DNA of 64,000 nt from assembly GCA_023213315.1 (NCBI GenBank), contig JAKCPI010028544.1, positions 1 through 64,000 of the forward strand, written 5' to 3'. The DNA is from Euborellia annulipes (lineage: Eukaryota; Arthropoda; Insecta; Dermaptera; Anisolabididae). Both the position numbers and the translations under genes were made by a program. Of this stretch, positions 36,501-48,100 are shown in pieces. Every line of letters begins with the position of its first letter. The first letter of the stretch is position 1. The notes below the pieces were generated by a model. That model was not told the DNA's origin, searched no databases, and saw only the letters and a list, made by a program, of their open reading frames with translations.

Positions 36501-38596
36501 ATTACCAGGAAATTTAATAATTTGTCTACAAATCTCAAAATATTAAATTCATTTAATCCTGTTCAGAAATTATTTTTGGCAATGCTGGTAGAATTTATTG
36601 AAATTATATACCAATTTACCTAAATAAATATAGACGAAGAAAAACTTTAAAAAATTAATAAATTTGAAAATTTATATATATACGAATATATATATATATA
36701 TGCGCGAAGATAATCTTTTTGGGTTAAGTGATGTTGAGATTTACTCGACGTTTCGGCTATCCTTTTGGAGCCATTTTCAAGAGTTTGGTATTAGGAGGGA
36801 ATTGTTGAGGTAGTTTGTTTATGGGGTCGCAGTCTTGCTGGTCCCCAGGTCAATTTGGTGGATTCCTCAGAGGTTTGGTTTGGTTTCTGAGAGCTGGAGG
36901 AAGGTTGATTGTGTTTGTGTTCGGTTTAAGTTGACTACGGGGCCTCAATCTGCCTACTCCCCCAGTCGATGTATTACTGATGTTTCCGAGGCTTGTGTTT
37001 GTTTGCCTTTGAAATATGTTGGTTTGCATAGTGTCGGTTTGGGTGTTGATAGTCGAAGTGTTGTTTTTTGGATTTGCTTACTGCTGAGGCGCTCGAGGTG
37101 TTGACTGGTCTCTGGCTGGCTGGCGACACATCGACTTGGGGAGGCAGATTGAGGCCCCGTAATCAACCTAAACCGAACACAAACACAATTACACACACTC
37201 AACCTTCCTACAGCTCTCAGAGACCAAACAAGCCTATGAGGCATCCACCAAATTGACCTGGGGACCAGGAAGACTGCGACCCCATAAACAAACTACCTCA
37301 ACAATTCCCCCCTAATCCCATACTCTTGAAAATGGCTCCAAAAGGAGAGCCGAAACGTCGAGTAAATCTCAACATCACACGCGACTTAACCTGTGAAAAC
37401 TTATCTTCGCATAGATCCGGTCGCGGAAACCTTCCAGAATATATATATATATAGAATAATTATATTTTTATTAATTTTTGAAATATTTAGAATCTAATAG
37501 TCTTCATTTTTTTTTAAATAATTACTTGGAGATAAAGAGTTTCTTGAACATCTAAGATATCTGAGCAGAGGTATCCAAATGCCAAAGTGGATTGTTTAGA
37601 TGGGTCAGCTGCAAGAGGATCAGGCCGACAGGTGATATGTTGCCGTCTTGGTTCAGTCCATCGAGGCTCCAAGGGCACCTTGGAATCCACCGATACCGAT
37701 TTACAAGAGCTTAAATAATTTTCATTGAGAAACTTTAATGTTGATGTCAATGGAAAATTGCCATACGAATAAAACCGAACGTTTGATGGACTATAATATT
37801 TTGCATGGTAATTTTTGAGATCTTGATAGCAAAGTTTTGGAATTACAAGCGGATCACCACCAGAAATGAAACCATAAGTATGATTAGGTAGAAGATTGTT
37901 GAGTAATTTCTGACCGAAAATTGATTGATTATCGGAAAAGACTCCTTTCATTTCGTTAAAAACTACTCCTTTGAAGATGATTGGTGAGTTGGCCTCATTG
38001 ACGTTACTGTGTTCGAAACGCCATCCCTCTTGCCGAAAATCTGACTCTCTTAATAGAGGGTGGAACACAGCATCAACATAAACAGAAAGTAGATTATGGA
38101 AATCACGGAAATTTTGTGTGGAGAATGGATACATGGTAAAGTCAGGCCATGTCATGGCATTCATAAAGGTTGCCATCGATCTGTTGAGCATCTTGAAATA
38201 GGGATCCCGACATGGGTATCGTTGACTTCCACAAATTGAAAGATGTTCTAAAATATGAGTGAGTCCACTTGAATCATATGGGGTCGTGCGAAAACCCACT
38301 GAGAATGTATTATTATCATCATTCCTTTCAAGATGTAAATACTGAGCTTTTGTACTTTTATGTATTAAATAAATAGCTTTTAAATTAAAATCAGGTACAT
38401 CAGCAACACGAATTACTTGAAATCCTTCCAATTCAAGACCTTCATCAAAATTAATAATTCCTTTTGTAGAATTTTCTTGAATTTTAGTTAAAACTTTTGA
38501 ACAAAAGAATTTTCGTGAATTTCTTTCAATTTTTCTTAATTGTAATATATTTTTTATAGAATTTTTGCAATTAATAATTGTTTTAATACGATACAT
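27504..38596 (-). CDS. PITRM1: Presequence protease, mitochondrial (PITRM1/PreP), seven exons
   Basis: M16C zinc metallopeptidase of the mitochondrial matrix that degrades cleaved targeting peptides and amyloid-type peptides. Exons (minus): 38596-37526, 36389-36189, 34926-34414, 34347-34162, 33946-33818, 33713-33423, 28185-27504, all phase 0 with GT-AG ends. The N-terminus is basic and Ser/Asn rich like a targeting peptide. The inverted zinc motif HILEH gives H114, E117 and H118, with the downstream acidic ligand region in DFRQEGWRFEH (about 187-197). FKGVVFNEMKG and the SGGDP block are conserved. The C-terminal M16C half includes LSRKFLHVEIREKGGAYGSG, whose R/Y type residues contribute to substrate binding in this family. 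About 1023 residues, as in vertebrates (about 1037), if one extra base in a five-A run (28151-28155) is removed; a ctgtag acceptor at 28164 would instead skip the problem. AATAAA lies about 20 bases after the stop. Intron 6 (5.2 kb) is packed with repeats. Confidence 0.93.
28151..28185 (-). other. PITRM1: Homopolymer frameshift at the start of PITRM1 exon 7
   Basis: From the TTCCAG acceptor the frame reads DHQEGSVEGFKNIY then stop. With four rather than five A it reads GFKTFINAFSK and runs to the true end. The EGSVEGFK block aligns in position with the conserved segment expected here, so the acceptor looks right and the base suspect. Confidence 0.65.
28200..28330. repeat. TTTCGG-rich repeat end
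   Basis: Opens with GACCGAATATTCGG and continues as irregular TTTCGG/GGCCGAAA units. A related, reversed block at 30113-30225 ends TTTCGGTCGGACCCTA. They may be the two ends of one element broken open by later insertions. The two ORFs reading it are repeat-encoded. Confidence 0.5.
28430..28686 (-). mobile_element. SINE-2, full length
   Basis: Minus-strand head at 28686-28615 with A-box-like TGGTGTAGAGGTTAGC and B-box GGTTCGGACCCC. The body then has the 'ccatctggtatccagatgg' hairpin and the tail GTGTGAATG plus A/T tract. 'atgctttt' flanks both sides as a possible target duplication. Confidence 0.75.
28688..28925. repeat. Long inverted repeat
   Basis: Arms of about 100 bp (from 'taaattgaactaaaaagag' on the left, complement to about 28925) close on a 20-30 bp centre. 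Non-coding, inside PITRM1 intron 6. Confidence 0.7.
29321..29715. mobile_element. TTAA-flanked MITE, family B copy 2
   Basis: TTAAGGTGCGCGTCTCGG and its complement CCGAGACGCGCACCTTAA bound 395 bp that closely match 7603-7999 from end to end. Confidence 0.75.
29870..30095. mobile_element. SINE-1: reversed tRNA-Arg-like head plus forward tail
   Basis: 29870-29996 is a tRNA-like head in minus orientation (A-box region TGGTGCAATGGATAGC, B-box GGTTCGATTCC, CCGG at the anticodon loop, ending GGGGGCCA). It is followed directly by a tail in plus orientation ('gactcagttaaagtccgaa' to 'agatctcgaaaaatattt'). The same unusual arrangement is seen at 47812-48150. Confidence 0.7.
30773..30815 (-). ncRNA. 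Hammerhead ribozyme motif (sense to PITRM1)
   Basis: Identical in sequence to the plus copy at 30957-30999. In the transcription direction of PITRM1 it would lie in intron 6 of the pre-mRNA. Stem I GGCA at 30815-30812, CUGAAGA at 30811-30805, cleavage predicted after C at 30777. Confidence 0.8.
30957..30999 (+). ncRNA. Hammerhead ribozyme motif (minimal stem III)
   Basis: Stem I GGCA (30957-30960) pairs with UGCC (30996-30999). CUGAAGA is at 30961-30967, then one extra U. Stem II has 7 bp (30969-30975 with 30981-30987, one G-U), GAAA is at 30988-30991, then U-A-U-C. Stem III is only the A15.1-U16.1 and U-A pairs, as in the minimal hammerheads of Penelope-like elements, which are thought to act as dimers. 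A second stem I segment UUUUA/UAAAA can form. Cleavage predicted after C30995. Confidence 0.85.
31615..31840 (+). repeat. 21-bp minisatellite, forward array
   Basis: Tandem 21-bp-like units built on CAAATTGGGAATAAACAAAAT, beginning after 'accttttcaagttc'. The unit is a multiple of three without stops, so the frame here is an artefact of the repeat. Confidence 0.75.
31841..32654. other. PITRM1 intron 6 sequence, mostly featureless
   Basis: Contains a C-run near 31957, a SINE-2 tail at about 32395-32490 and simple TA repeats. No gene. Confidence 0.4.
32655..32890. mobile_element. SINE-1, degenerate inverted-dimer copy
   Basis: A reversed head (GGGAATCAAACCCAGGATCTCC ... GCACCAGGCCACC in 32667-32735) is followed by a short forward 3' head relic ('cgggggtcatgggacgtttgaccc', here in parts) and the 'tatcaagtccgaatcgag' tail, as at 47812-48150. 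Confidence 0.6.
33090..33310 (-). repeat. 21-bp minisatellite, inverted array
   Basis: The reverse complement of the 31615-31840 array, including the same flank ('aacttgaaaaggtata'). Units such as CCAATTTGATTTTGTTTGGTC encode a repeating NPNLILF-like heptad only because of the period. The two arrays make a fold-back about 1.7 kb across. Confidence 0.75.
35010..35275 (+). mobile_element. SINE-2, full-length plus copy
   Basis: Head with A-box-like TGGCGTAGTAGGTAGC and B-box GGGTCGGACCC, then 'ggcagtccgatgatttta' and the hairpin around 'ccatttggataccagatgg'. The tail has 'gtcaaagtcttaaatgg', 'aaaagactgtgtgaatg', GTGTGAGTG and a terminal A-tract. Inside a PITRM1 intron. The reference copy for the family in this window. 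Confidence 0.8.
35580..36000. mobile_element. Fold-back debris with decayed hammerhead halves
   Basis: An inverted pair of 'ccaggtgcagccaaaaa' blocks brackets GACGTTTCGGG (35850-35860, minus-sense GAAACGTC) and plus-sense CTGAAGATGGG (about 35889). The plus GAAAC is mutated to AAAAC and GTC to TTC. A related copy lies at 57318-57440. An imperfect direct repeat of 'atattgcagaaatattg' units occupies 35672-35825. Confidence 0.55.
36700..37400. mobile_element. Large fold-back with degenerate hammerheads at both ends
   Basis: Arms of about 290 bp (36716-36975 and 37130-37390 approximately) are inverted. At 37325-37366 (plus) and mirrored at about 36744-36786 (minus) there is stem I ACTC/GAGT, TTGAAAA in place of CTGANGA, stem II GGCTCC/GGAGAGCC, and GAAACGTC. 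The folding plan is intact, but C3 and G8 are changed, so activity is unlikely. A Pro/Asn-rich frame inside the right half might be a coding relic. Located in PITRM1 intron 1. Confidence 0.65.
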
Positions 38597-39187
38597 TTTA
38601 TAAAATCTTATGAAATTTCAAATTGATATTTCACTATGTGAAATTAGAAACGTTCTTACTCTCAAAACAGAGCTGAAACTATCAAAATAAAATTATTTTT
38701 TGATATTTTTTTTATATAAAATATCTTATTTTTTTTTTCATAAATAAACAATGCGAAAATTTTTTAAAAACAATTAACCAAATGGTTTATACGGTATGAA
38801 ATTAAAATGTATTCATATCTTATCATCATTGTGTAAAAAGAAATTTATAAAATTTATTTAAATTATAAAATCTTTAGATTGTTATTGCTATTATCAATAT
38901 TTATTTATAAACAAAAAAAGATTTTATTATTGGTACAAGGTCTGTGAGAGGCTAGCAGCAGAACACTGGCAGAACAGGATGCTTGGATCATCAGGGATAG
39001 AGGCTAGGAAAAAACCCAAGGGGCCGCGAATCATGGCCGCCAGTGGTGAATACGTCATGGAATACGTCACTTGGCCTGACTTAGCGCATGCGCTGTTGAC
39101 CTTCTTTCTCTCTTCGTCATCAAGCCTCCTTTAGTTCATTTCGCTCCTATTTCATGTTGAAATTATTTCCATATTATACCTTTTAAA
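38597..39187. promoter_or_regulatory. Bidirectional PITRM1/MRPS11 promoter with NRF1-type site
   Basis: GCGCATGCGC at 39084-39093 is the perfect palindromic core bound by NRF1 (erect wing in flies), a regulator of nuclear genes for mitochondria. TACGTCA, half of a CRE-like site, occurs twice (39051-39057, 39063-39069). This is the only GC-rich stretch (about 38940-39110) in the interval, and both flanking genes encode mitochondrial proteins. Function is inferred from motif and context. Confidence 0.7.
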
Positions 39188-42100
39188 ATGTTTAAAAAAA
39201 CATTAAATTCCATTTCAAAATCATTTCTAAATAATCCTACACATTTTAAACAATCTTTCATAAATTTTTCTCAATTATTTCCAACAAAATGTTCATTGGA
39301 TCCCCTACGGACAATTTCACTGGGCTTTTTAGAACGCAAAAGCAGAAACATCTCATTTACGATGCCATTACAAAAAACTGAAGATCGCCGTGAAATGCTC
39401 GCCTCAATGCCGAAAATTGATGAAGGAACCATGGGCGAAAAATTGGTCGACATGGACTCGTTGATTCAAGAGTAAGTTTTTGGAAATTTCGTTTCACTTT
39501 CCAGACAAAGAATCTCATAAAGATGGCGAACTCGAAAATCCAAATATTTCCATTTAATTTCTGTTATTTCGGTTTAAAAATAAAATTTGCCTATATTTGA
39601 CATTTTTTTAATCATTTATTTAATTTATAATTTACTTTCAAGTCTTTAACTTGAAAATTATCGTTTAAAATAGAGTAAATTTATTAAATTAAGCGATTTT
39701 TATATATTTAATTATAGAAACGTGGCCAGAATTATGGATAGAAATGATATTTTTTATAAATTTCGTTTTCCAAATATCAAAAATAGAATTATATGAAATA
39801 TCTTTGAAATTTTTATCAATTTAATCATTTTTTAGATAGATTGAATGATTTTATTTGATATATATATTAAAAAAATGATAAATTTTGTTGCTTAGCCATT
39901 GAATTTTTGTGTTTTCATACAGACACTTTCTTCAGACAGGCTGAAAGATTTCCTGATGAGAATACTCCGTCTAGAATTTTTAACGGAATTCCCTTCGCCC
40001 AGCTTCCGATAATTAATATAACTACTTCAAAGAACAACTCGCATTTCTTACTTGCAGACCATAAAGGTGAATTAAAATAAATCTATTTCATATGTACTCT
40101 TACTAAAAAGTAACATCTATAATACTTTTAATCTTTTTCTTTTAGGTTCTGTAATTACCAAAAGGTCCTCAGGCATGGAAGGTTTTAAAAATACAAGAAA
40201 AGGCACCAACATTGCTGCTCAAACAACAGCCGTGACTTTTGGGAAGGTATATAACTCTTTATTATTATTATGAATTAATTTTTTTAATAAAAATTATGAC
40301 AAGTATTTTAACTATTTCTTCTTAATTACAGAATGTATTAGAAATGGGCTATAAGACGATTCGAGTCAAAGTCAGTGGCCTGGGACCTGGAAGAATGGTG
40401 AGTACAATATTATTTATTTAGAACATGTACTATTTATCAAAAATAATTTTGTGTATAAACAAACAACATATTAGAGTATAACTAAGATTAAATATAGAAA
40501 TTTGCAAAACAAACTTGGCCAATATCCCCCATTTCTTTCCACAACATATCATTTTATTAATTTTAATCGAACAAATTGTACCATTATACTCACCATAGTA
40601 CCGACTCTTATTACTAGTATTTGATGGATATTGAAAGTTTTTATTTACATGAATTGACATAATTTGAGATTTTGAAGTAACAAAACAAATTTTTTTTTTT
40701 TTTAAGTTTAAAATTAGAATCAGGATATTTCTAATTAAAAAATTGTTTTGTTAAATTTCCTATTAAATCATTTTAATATTAATAATTTTCTTATTTATTT
40801 ACTATATTTAAAAAATGTAAATAGAAAAAAGTTTTTTTTAGCAATTCGGAGACCTAGGCCTATTATTACATAAAGCTGACAATGACAGGTGATTATTTGT
40901 CAATTTGTCGAGTACCTATTTCATAAAAATCAGCTCTTGACCTAATTGTCAAGTAAAAATATGACATTTTTGTTAAATTGTCATGATCATTTGTCATTTT
41001 TTGATTTCATAAATTTTCTAGGCTGAAAAGTGAATTTTGACAATTTGTCACTTTTTTTTTTTGAAACGATAATTGTCGGGACAATTTTTTTTTTTTTTTT
41101 TTTTTTTTGACAATTGGAGAAAAATTCTGACTGACTAGAAGCTGTGTCATGTACCCTAGAATATATTCACAATACGGTTTTTATTTACACCAAACTGATT
41201 AAAAGCAAATACAGTAATATCAAAGTTATATCATATATTTAATAAAATAATCTAATTTTCAATGATTATTTGTTTATTTGGTAATTTAATAATATTTAAT
41301 TTATTTAATTTTTAATTAAAATATTTATAAATTCATTAAATCAATAGTTATAATTGATTGCTTTTTTGTCCACAATCAAATAAATATCATATTATATATA
41401 ACCTTTACAATTTATGTCAATTTTTGACATTTATCATTGTCAGTCTTTATCAAATAGGACCCTGGTGTTAAATTATCGTTTAATAATTAAGATAATTTAT
41501 CTTTCAAATAACTTTTAAATTATTAAAAAATCTGGTATGTCTAATATAAATATTTTCCTATGTTTATAAATTTTACCTTTGGGGTTCTAATATCTTGAAG
41601 GAAACGTTAAATATATCTCAACAGAAAAAAAATCTGGAGGTATAGAACAAGACAACTTTCTCTCATCTTCTATAATCGAAAATTGTGTGTTTGTTGTCGA
41701 GATATATCTAGTTTTCTATGGCATATTCCAATCCGAAAGGTAAAATATATCGTAGGAAAATAAATATATTTTGTTAACATGGCAACCATTTATCCTACCC
41801 TAAAATGTTCTAAAGCAATGTTTTGTTAAATTGTGAGGAAAAAATGAGAATATTTAAAGAGCATTAAAAAAAAATAAAAAATTGATTTATGAATTTGTTT
41901 TAAAGCCAATTTTGAGAAAATCGAAAAAACCCAACCAGTACCATCTATTTGCAAATAATAGGTTTGTTTGTTTCAAGCCCGACATGGATGTGCACAAGTA
42001 GCCCAAGCCCACATTACCCCAGATACACGCCTTCCCACGCCCTTACTGTGTGAAAACTAAGATAGCCCTCAGGCTACTCTTCGATGCTCTGGGGTGTGCT

Positions 42101-45100
42101 TGGGCTGCCCGAGACCTTACCAGACAAAACCTACTCTCACATGTTTTCCTTCAAAATTAGCATATGTTCCCGCCTTTCAATCTGTAGAAAAACGCCGCCA
42201 TTTTTTTGCACATGCTCTGAATCACGTGTAAATTTTGGCGTCTACTGGCACCCAAAGCGAGAAAATCAAACACTTTGGAGCGGGCAAGTGCTTCCCAGGC
42301 TCCGCCTTGCTTGCTTGCTTGAAAGAAACAATAGGGAACTTGCCCATGGATGCTCACTTTTGAACCAAACACCTGGGAAATTACCCAAGGATAGAATCAA
42401 ACTAAGAGGAAGTTGCCCTAACTCCGCCCACTTTTTCTAATCAAACAACGTTTTAAGCACATTTGGGGCAATGGGCATCCAATGTGCACCCAATTGCAAA
42501 TAACGAACAAACCTACTATTTAGACTAAAGCCCGGTAGTTCTGTGTGCGAAATTCCTTTTTCAAAGCAGACAATAGGCCGAAAGACCCTTTTTAACAAAA
42601 GATAACCATAAAAATTTGTTGCGGTATTGACCTGGCATTTATATGAGAATGGATATAGAATAGATAAATAAAGTTTTTAAAAAATATATTTAGGATTCTA
42701 TAAATTTTGACTATTTAGTTATATTAATATTTCATAATTACACCATTAGTTAATCTAATACCGGGAGGATCCAGCCCCCCCCCCCCCTCCCACACGCAAG
42801 ATCTCTTTTTACTTTCTCTTACCCTATATATGAAATATATAGAGAGAGAAAGTATTGCGATCATGTCAAAAATTCGATGTCGAGATTTTGATGGATATAC
42901 ATGTTTTGAGGTCCCCTGAGTCCAAAAAAGTGGGTCCCGCAAATTGGTCTGTGTGTGTGTATGTGTGTATGTATGTGTGTCTGTGTGTCTGTATGTGTGG
43001 AACCATTTTTTTAGCATGAAGGAATTGAGCTACCGGATTGAAATTTTATATTTAACTTAGGTACCTTTGAAGAATCTCAAAATAAGCTTTTGAACAAAAT
43101 CGGCCAAAAAGTACTAGTACTTTACTGATGTACTTTTTCAGTTTTTTTCGATTTTCTCAAAATTCCCTCCAAGGATTTTTTTTAAAATTCATAAATGAAC
43201 TATTTTTTAGATGCTCTTTAAAATGTATATTCTCATTTTGCCGTTGAAATCTTCTGAAGACCACTTTACTCTTGTTCTTCATAGGAAAGATAGAAATGGT
43301 TGCCATGGTAACGGAATTTAAATCTTTTTCTTTTTATTAGATTAAAAATCAATTATTATTTAAATTCCCATTTTTTTTTAAATTTATTTGTGTCTTTAAT
43401 TGTTTCAAAGAAAACATATATGTCTCTCTCTCACTTGCAAACATTATCGCCTGTCTCTACTCTTTTTAAATTCCCTTTCCACCTTATCTTCGCATAGGCC
43501 TAATGTTAATTTCCTATAGGGATTTGTATGTTAATTTCGATTCAAAAGGGGGTCCCCTTTAGAACTTTTTAGGCATTTAAAATTTTTTTTTCCAATTCTT
43601 ATGAAATTTTGTATTTATTTACGATTCTATATTGTGTATAAAATGTCCAAATATGAGATTAAAATTTTGAAAAATAACCATAGTTTATTTGAAGCAGTCA
43701 ACATTTAAAATGCAAGTTTGAAACTAAGATGCTATCGGAAACTAAATATATCTCGACACAAAAATCTGGTGTGACCAGCACAGGTGCAACTTTCTCTTAC
43801 CGAAGGGTAAGAGAAAGTTGTGTGCTGTGCGCCAGTCACACCAGATTTTTATCTATATAATAGTCACTTCTCAGGGAAAATGCTATCTAGCCACAAGGAC
43901 AACTATCTACAAAAAAAACCTAGTGGTAGGTGTCCAGGATATTTTAATGAAATTTTTCTATTCGCTAATTTTTTTCTAAGATATTGTAACTTTTAACCTA
44001 AAATAGCGAAGCCCCACTCGGGAGTCTCTTCTATCCCCTCCTCTTTCTGATAGCCACTATATACGACTCTCGTGATATTTTGCCCAATTTTTGAATGGTG
44101 CCCATTTTGCCACTTAACTCATTGTTCATCAACTGTTCTATATATTGTGATAAAATAAAATAAAAATTTCTAACCCTTGACCTAAATCAATTGGCTGGCC
44201 TCTAAGAGCCTGAAAGCTTAATGATTCATTATATCAGGGCAATAACAGATCTCTCATTTCTTTTGCCCAGTACACAATGTCCAAAGCTTTTTATAATGTT
44301 TCATAATTAGAATCTTTTCTCCCATTAATTTAATCAAAATTAGCTTTTTTTTTAATATAATTTCAATTTAATGAATCATTCATTGAGATCTCCCTCAATG
44401 TTCATTTTAACACATCTCTCGATTATTTGTTAACATATTTTTTTTACTTTATCTTACCTCTATATATATGTTAATATAGTATTAATATAGTATTGGATTC
44501 ATGTCAAAAATTCGATGTCGAGATTTTGATGGATCTTCACGTTTTGTGGTCCCCTGAATCCAAAAAAGCGGTTTTCGCGACATGGTCTGTCTGTGTGTGT
44601 ACCTGTGAACAAAATATCTCAAGAACGAAAAGAGCTAGGAGGTAGAAATTTTATATTCAAGTTAGGCACCCCCTTCCCCCCTGGGACGTGACACGAAGCT
44701 TTTGAACAAAATCGGCCAATAGAGTACTAGTACTTTCCTAATGTAATTTTTCAGTTTTTATTCTCATTTTGCCATTGAAATCTTCTGAAGGCCAATTTTT
44801 ACTCTTGTACTTCATAGAAAAGATAGGAGAAGTGGTTGCTATACTAACAAAATATAAATATTTTCTCATACTTATAAATTTTCCATCTCTCGAATGTACT
44901 ATACTGTCGGAAACTAAATATAGTATGTCTACACAAAAAATCTGGTGCGACCAGTCACATCGGATTTTTATAATTGTAAATGTTTGTTATATAAGATAAC
45001 TCCTGGTGAAATACCTTGTGACATTTTTTTTGCTCCGTTTACTCTAAAATAGATTAGTAGTTTTATCAAAATTATTGAGATTTAGTAGACTTTAAAGGAA

Positions 45101-48100
45101 AATAAACGCTTTCTTATTAGATGATGTAAAAATATGTCAAAATGATTAAAAATTGCTGCTTAAATAACATGTCGCTTCCAAGCGTTTTAATTATAAGGGC
45201 CGTAATGTGGTGAATTTGAGGTGAAATCCACTGAGGAAGGAGTGCCGATAGGTCTCCGAAATATATGGAAATATTGCCTTACTAACGAATTAAAAACAAT
45301 TGCTGAAAATAAAGCGTTTTTCTTTTCTCTTTAGTAAAAATATGCTTTATATATTTGCTTGTTTTCAATCGAATTGTTGATTCTATTAAACAAAACATCT
45401 TAGACCATATTGGAGTGTATTGTCATCGTGTTGATATCAACTATGATTACAAATGGATACTTTAGTTATTTTTAAAATATCCTCCAACGTTGAAAAGAAA
45501 AAATTATTCACAAACAATTTCATATATTTTCTATTGCTTAATAATGTACAGTGAGGGATAATATTCAAGTCCCACCCAAGTGTTTTCTGATTGTGATTAT
45601 TTCATTGTTTTTAAGAAAATATATTTTTTTTGATAGAAACTTTCATGGTTCACACCTAGAAAATCTCCAATAAAGATTTTCATTTTCTTTTATAAAAACA
45701 ATGAAATAATCACAAGTAGAAAACGCAAGCGGACTTAACTTTGGCGAACACTGGTAACATTAATAAGACAACTTGAGAGAGATGGCCATATCTTAATGTT
45801 CGAAAAATTGCTTCGGCACATTTGTATTTTTTATCAATGATTTTTATGAAAGTGGATTAAATTTCCAAGAGAATGCCACCTTATGAAGACAATTAGGTTA
45901 CAGTGATAGTATCCAATTCTTGCCATAATCGTGTAATGGAGTCAAAGGAAATGTGAATGTTGGTGGCTAGGGGATGTACTTGAAGGAAGAGATGTGGAAG
46001 GAGCTATTGTATGTTGAGAAATACGGCTGCCTTCTTCATTATGATATTAGAAGATAAGCAGTACAAGTTTATTTACAAATACACATTTAATAAAAATACC
46101 TTTAATTGACTAAGGACGAGCTCGAATTCTTGATTCTTCCATTCCATATTTAAGGACAAGAAAATAAATACTTCATGGTTTCTTGTTCAACCATGTCCTT
46201 TTTCAGTATCATCATCATTTGTAAGATGAATAGAATCTGAATTTTATATCCCAAGTCGAAAAAATTTGCGTTGGATTCTACTTTCGGTGGCACTATTTAT
46301 CGCCAGGGGTAACACTTTGTCCTTGTATTTATAAAAATTTTATTTTTCAAATAAATTATTCATCTAAATTACCCTAGAGACTTGAGCCTTGTATTAAGAT
46401 AACCAAAACCTCTATTTTTAAAATAATAATTTTTCATAGAATTAAAAGTAAAACTTCTTTTGAGACAAACATACACTGTATTACAGGTAAGCGTTTTTGG
46501 TTGTCTAAACTCGTGGCTCAAGTATCTGTACTCAAGGGTGGGGTTTATTAAAAGCACACCAACCAACTCTTTCTTTACTTAAATTTTTGAATCCACATTT
46601 TTTGCCACAGAGTTTAGTATAACATTTATAATTAAAGAACTAAGAACTGATCAAGAAATGAAGACTCAAATAACTCAATCTGAGAACATATATCTACCAC
46701 ATTTTATAGTTTCTAAATTATGAAGGCCTTTAAGATTATTTCATGTTCACTTGTTATCATCAGAATATCATCTCTTCATCAAATATTTTCATAGAACAGT
46801 GAGGAACAATAATAAGTCCCACCCATGCGTTTTCTACTTTTTTTTTTTTTTTTTTTTTTTTTTTGTTTTTTCCTTAATATAAAAACATTCACACTTTTTT
46901 CTCATTCACACTCACATTCACACACTCATTCACACAGTCTTTTCGGCAACTTAGGCCATTTAAGACTTTAAACGATATCCGTTAATGATTATTATACATA
47001 TTGGGGTCCAAGTATTTTTATTTAAGTCATTTGGTATCCAAATGCCTTAAATAAAATTATCGGACTGCCTGGGGTCCAAACCCGCGACGTTCGGTATAGA
47101 AGGTAGACACGCTACCAACTACTCCCCGCCCCGTGGGCGCGTTTTCTACTTGTGATTATTTCATTGTTTTTTAAAAAAAAATATATATATATTTTTAATA
47201 ATGGGAACTATATGGTTTAAACCTAGAAAATTTCCAATGAAGATTTTCATTTACTTTTATAAAAACAATGAAATAATCACAAGTAGAAAATGTATGGTTG
47301 GGACTTGACTTTGGCGCTCACTGTACACCTTTATTTATATAGTAGTGATCATTCCTCGTTTGAGAACATGGACATTTTGCGATATTATTTGAATAGATAA
47401 AAAGAACTTGAAATTATCTTCAAATTTCACCATTTCTGTTACCTTATGGAGATCTGACTGATCTTCATCTAAACTCCCTTTTATTAATATAAAACTCATG
47501 AGGATTTTTTAAATCTATTTTAAGAAGAATATCACTAGTTAGTAATTTGTTCATATATGTTCTTCATATCAGGATAAAATAAAAAATGTATCCAACCTTT
47601 GATCTTGATCAGAGCCATCAGATCTTCTATTTTTTTTTTTTTTTTTTTTTTTTTCGGAATCTAATACTGTAGTTTATATTAAAATTATCAGAGTTCAAAA
47701 ATAAAATTTCTTTTAATAAAAGGACTATTATTTTAATAGGAGATTAAATCATAATGTTTCAACTAGAGCCAACGGTTACCAGTTTAAAATTAATGACTAT
47801 TATTTTAATCTAACAAGACATGTGAGTGTTCTTATTGATGAGGCCAAACATCCATGGCCCCCGGGAATCGAACCAGGATCTCCGCCTTTCCGGGGCATAG
47901 GCGTGCTATCCATTGCACCAGGCCACCGGACCCTCGACCTGGCCTGGTGCAATGGATAGCACGCCTATGCCCCGGAAAGGCGGAGATCCTGGGTTCGATT
48001 CCCGGGGGCCATGGGATGTTTGGCCTCATCAATAAAGAACACTCACATGTCTTGTTAAATATATCTATGACTCAGTTAAAGTCCGAATCGAGGTATTTTG

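Noticed and set aside
27504..38596. PITRM1 or EXO1 as pseudogenes
   Set aside because: All splice sites, catalytic residues and exon phases are intact; only one homopolymer base is wrong in each, which fits assembly error better.
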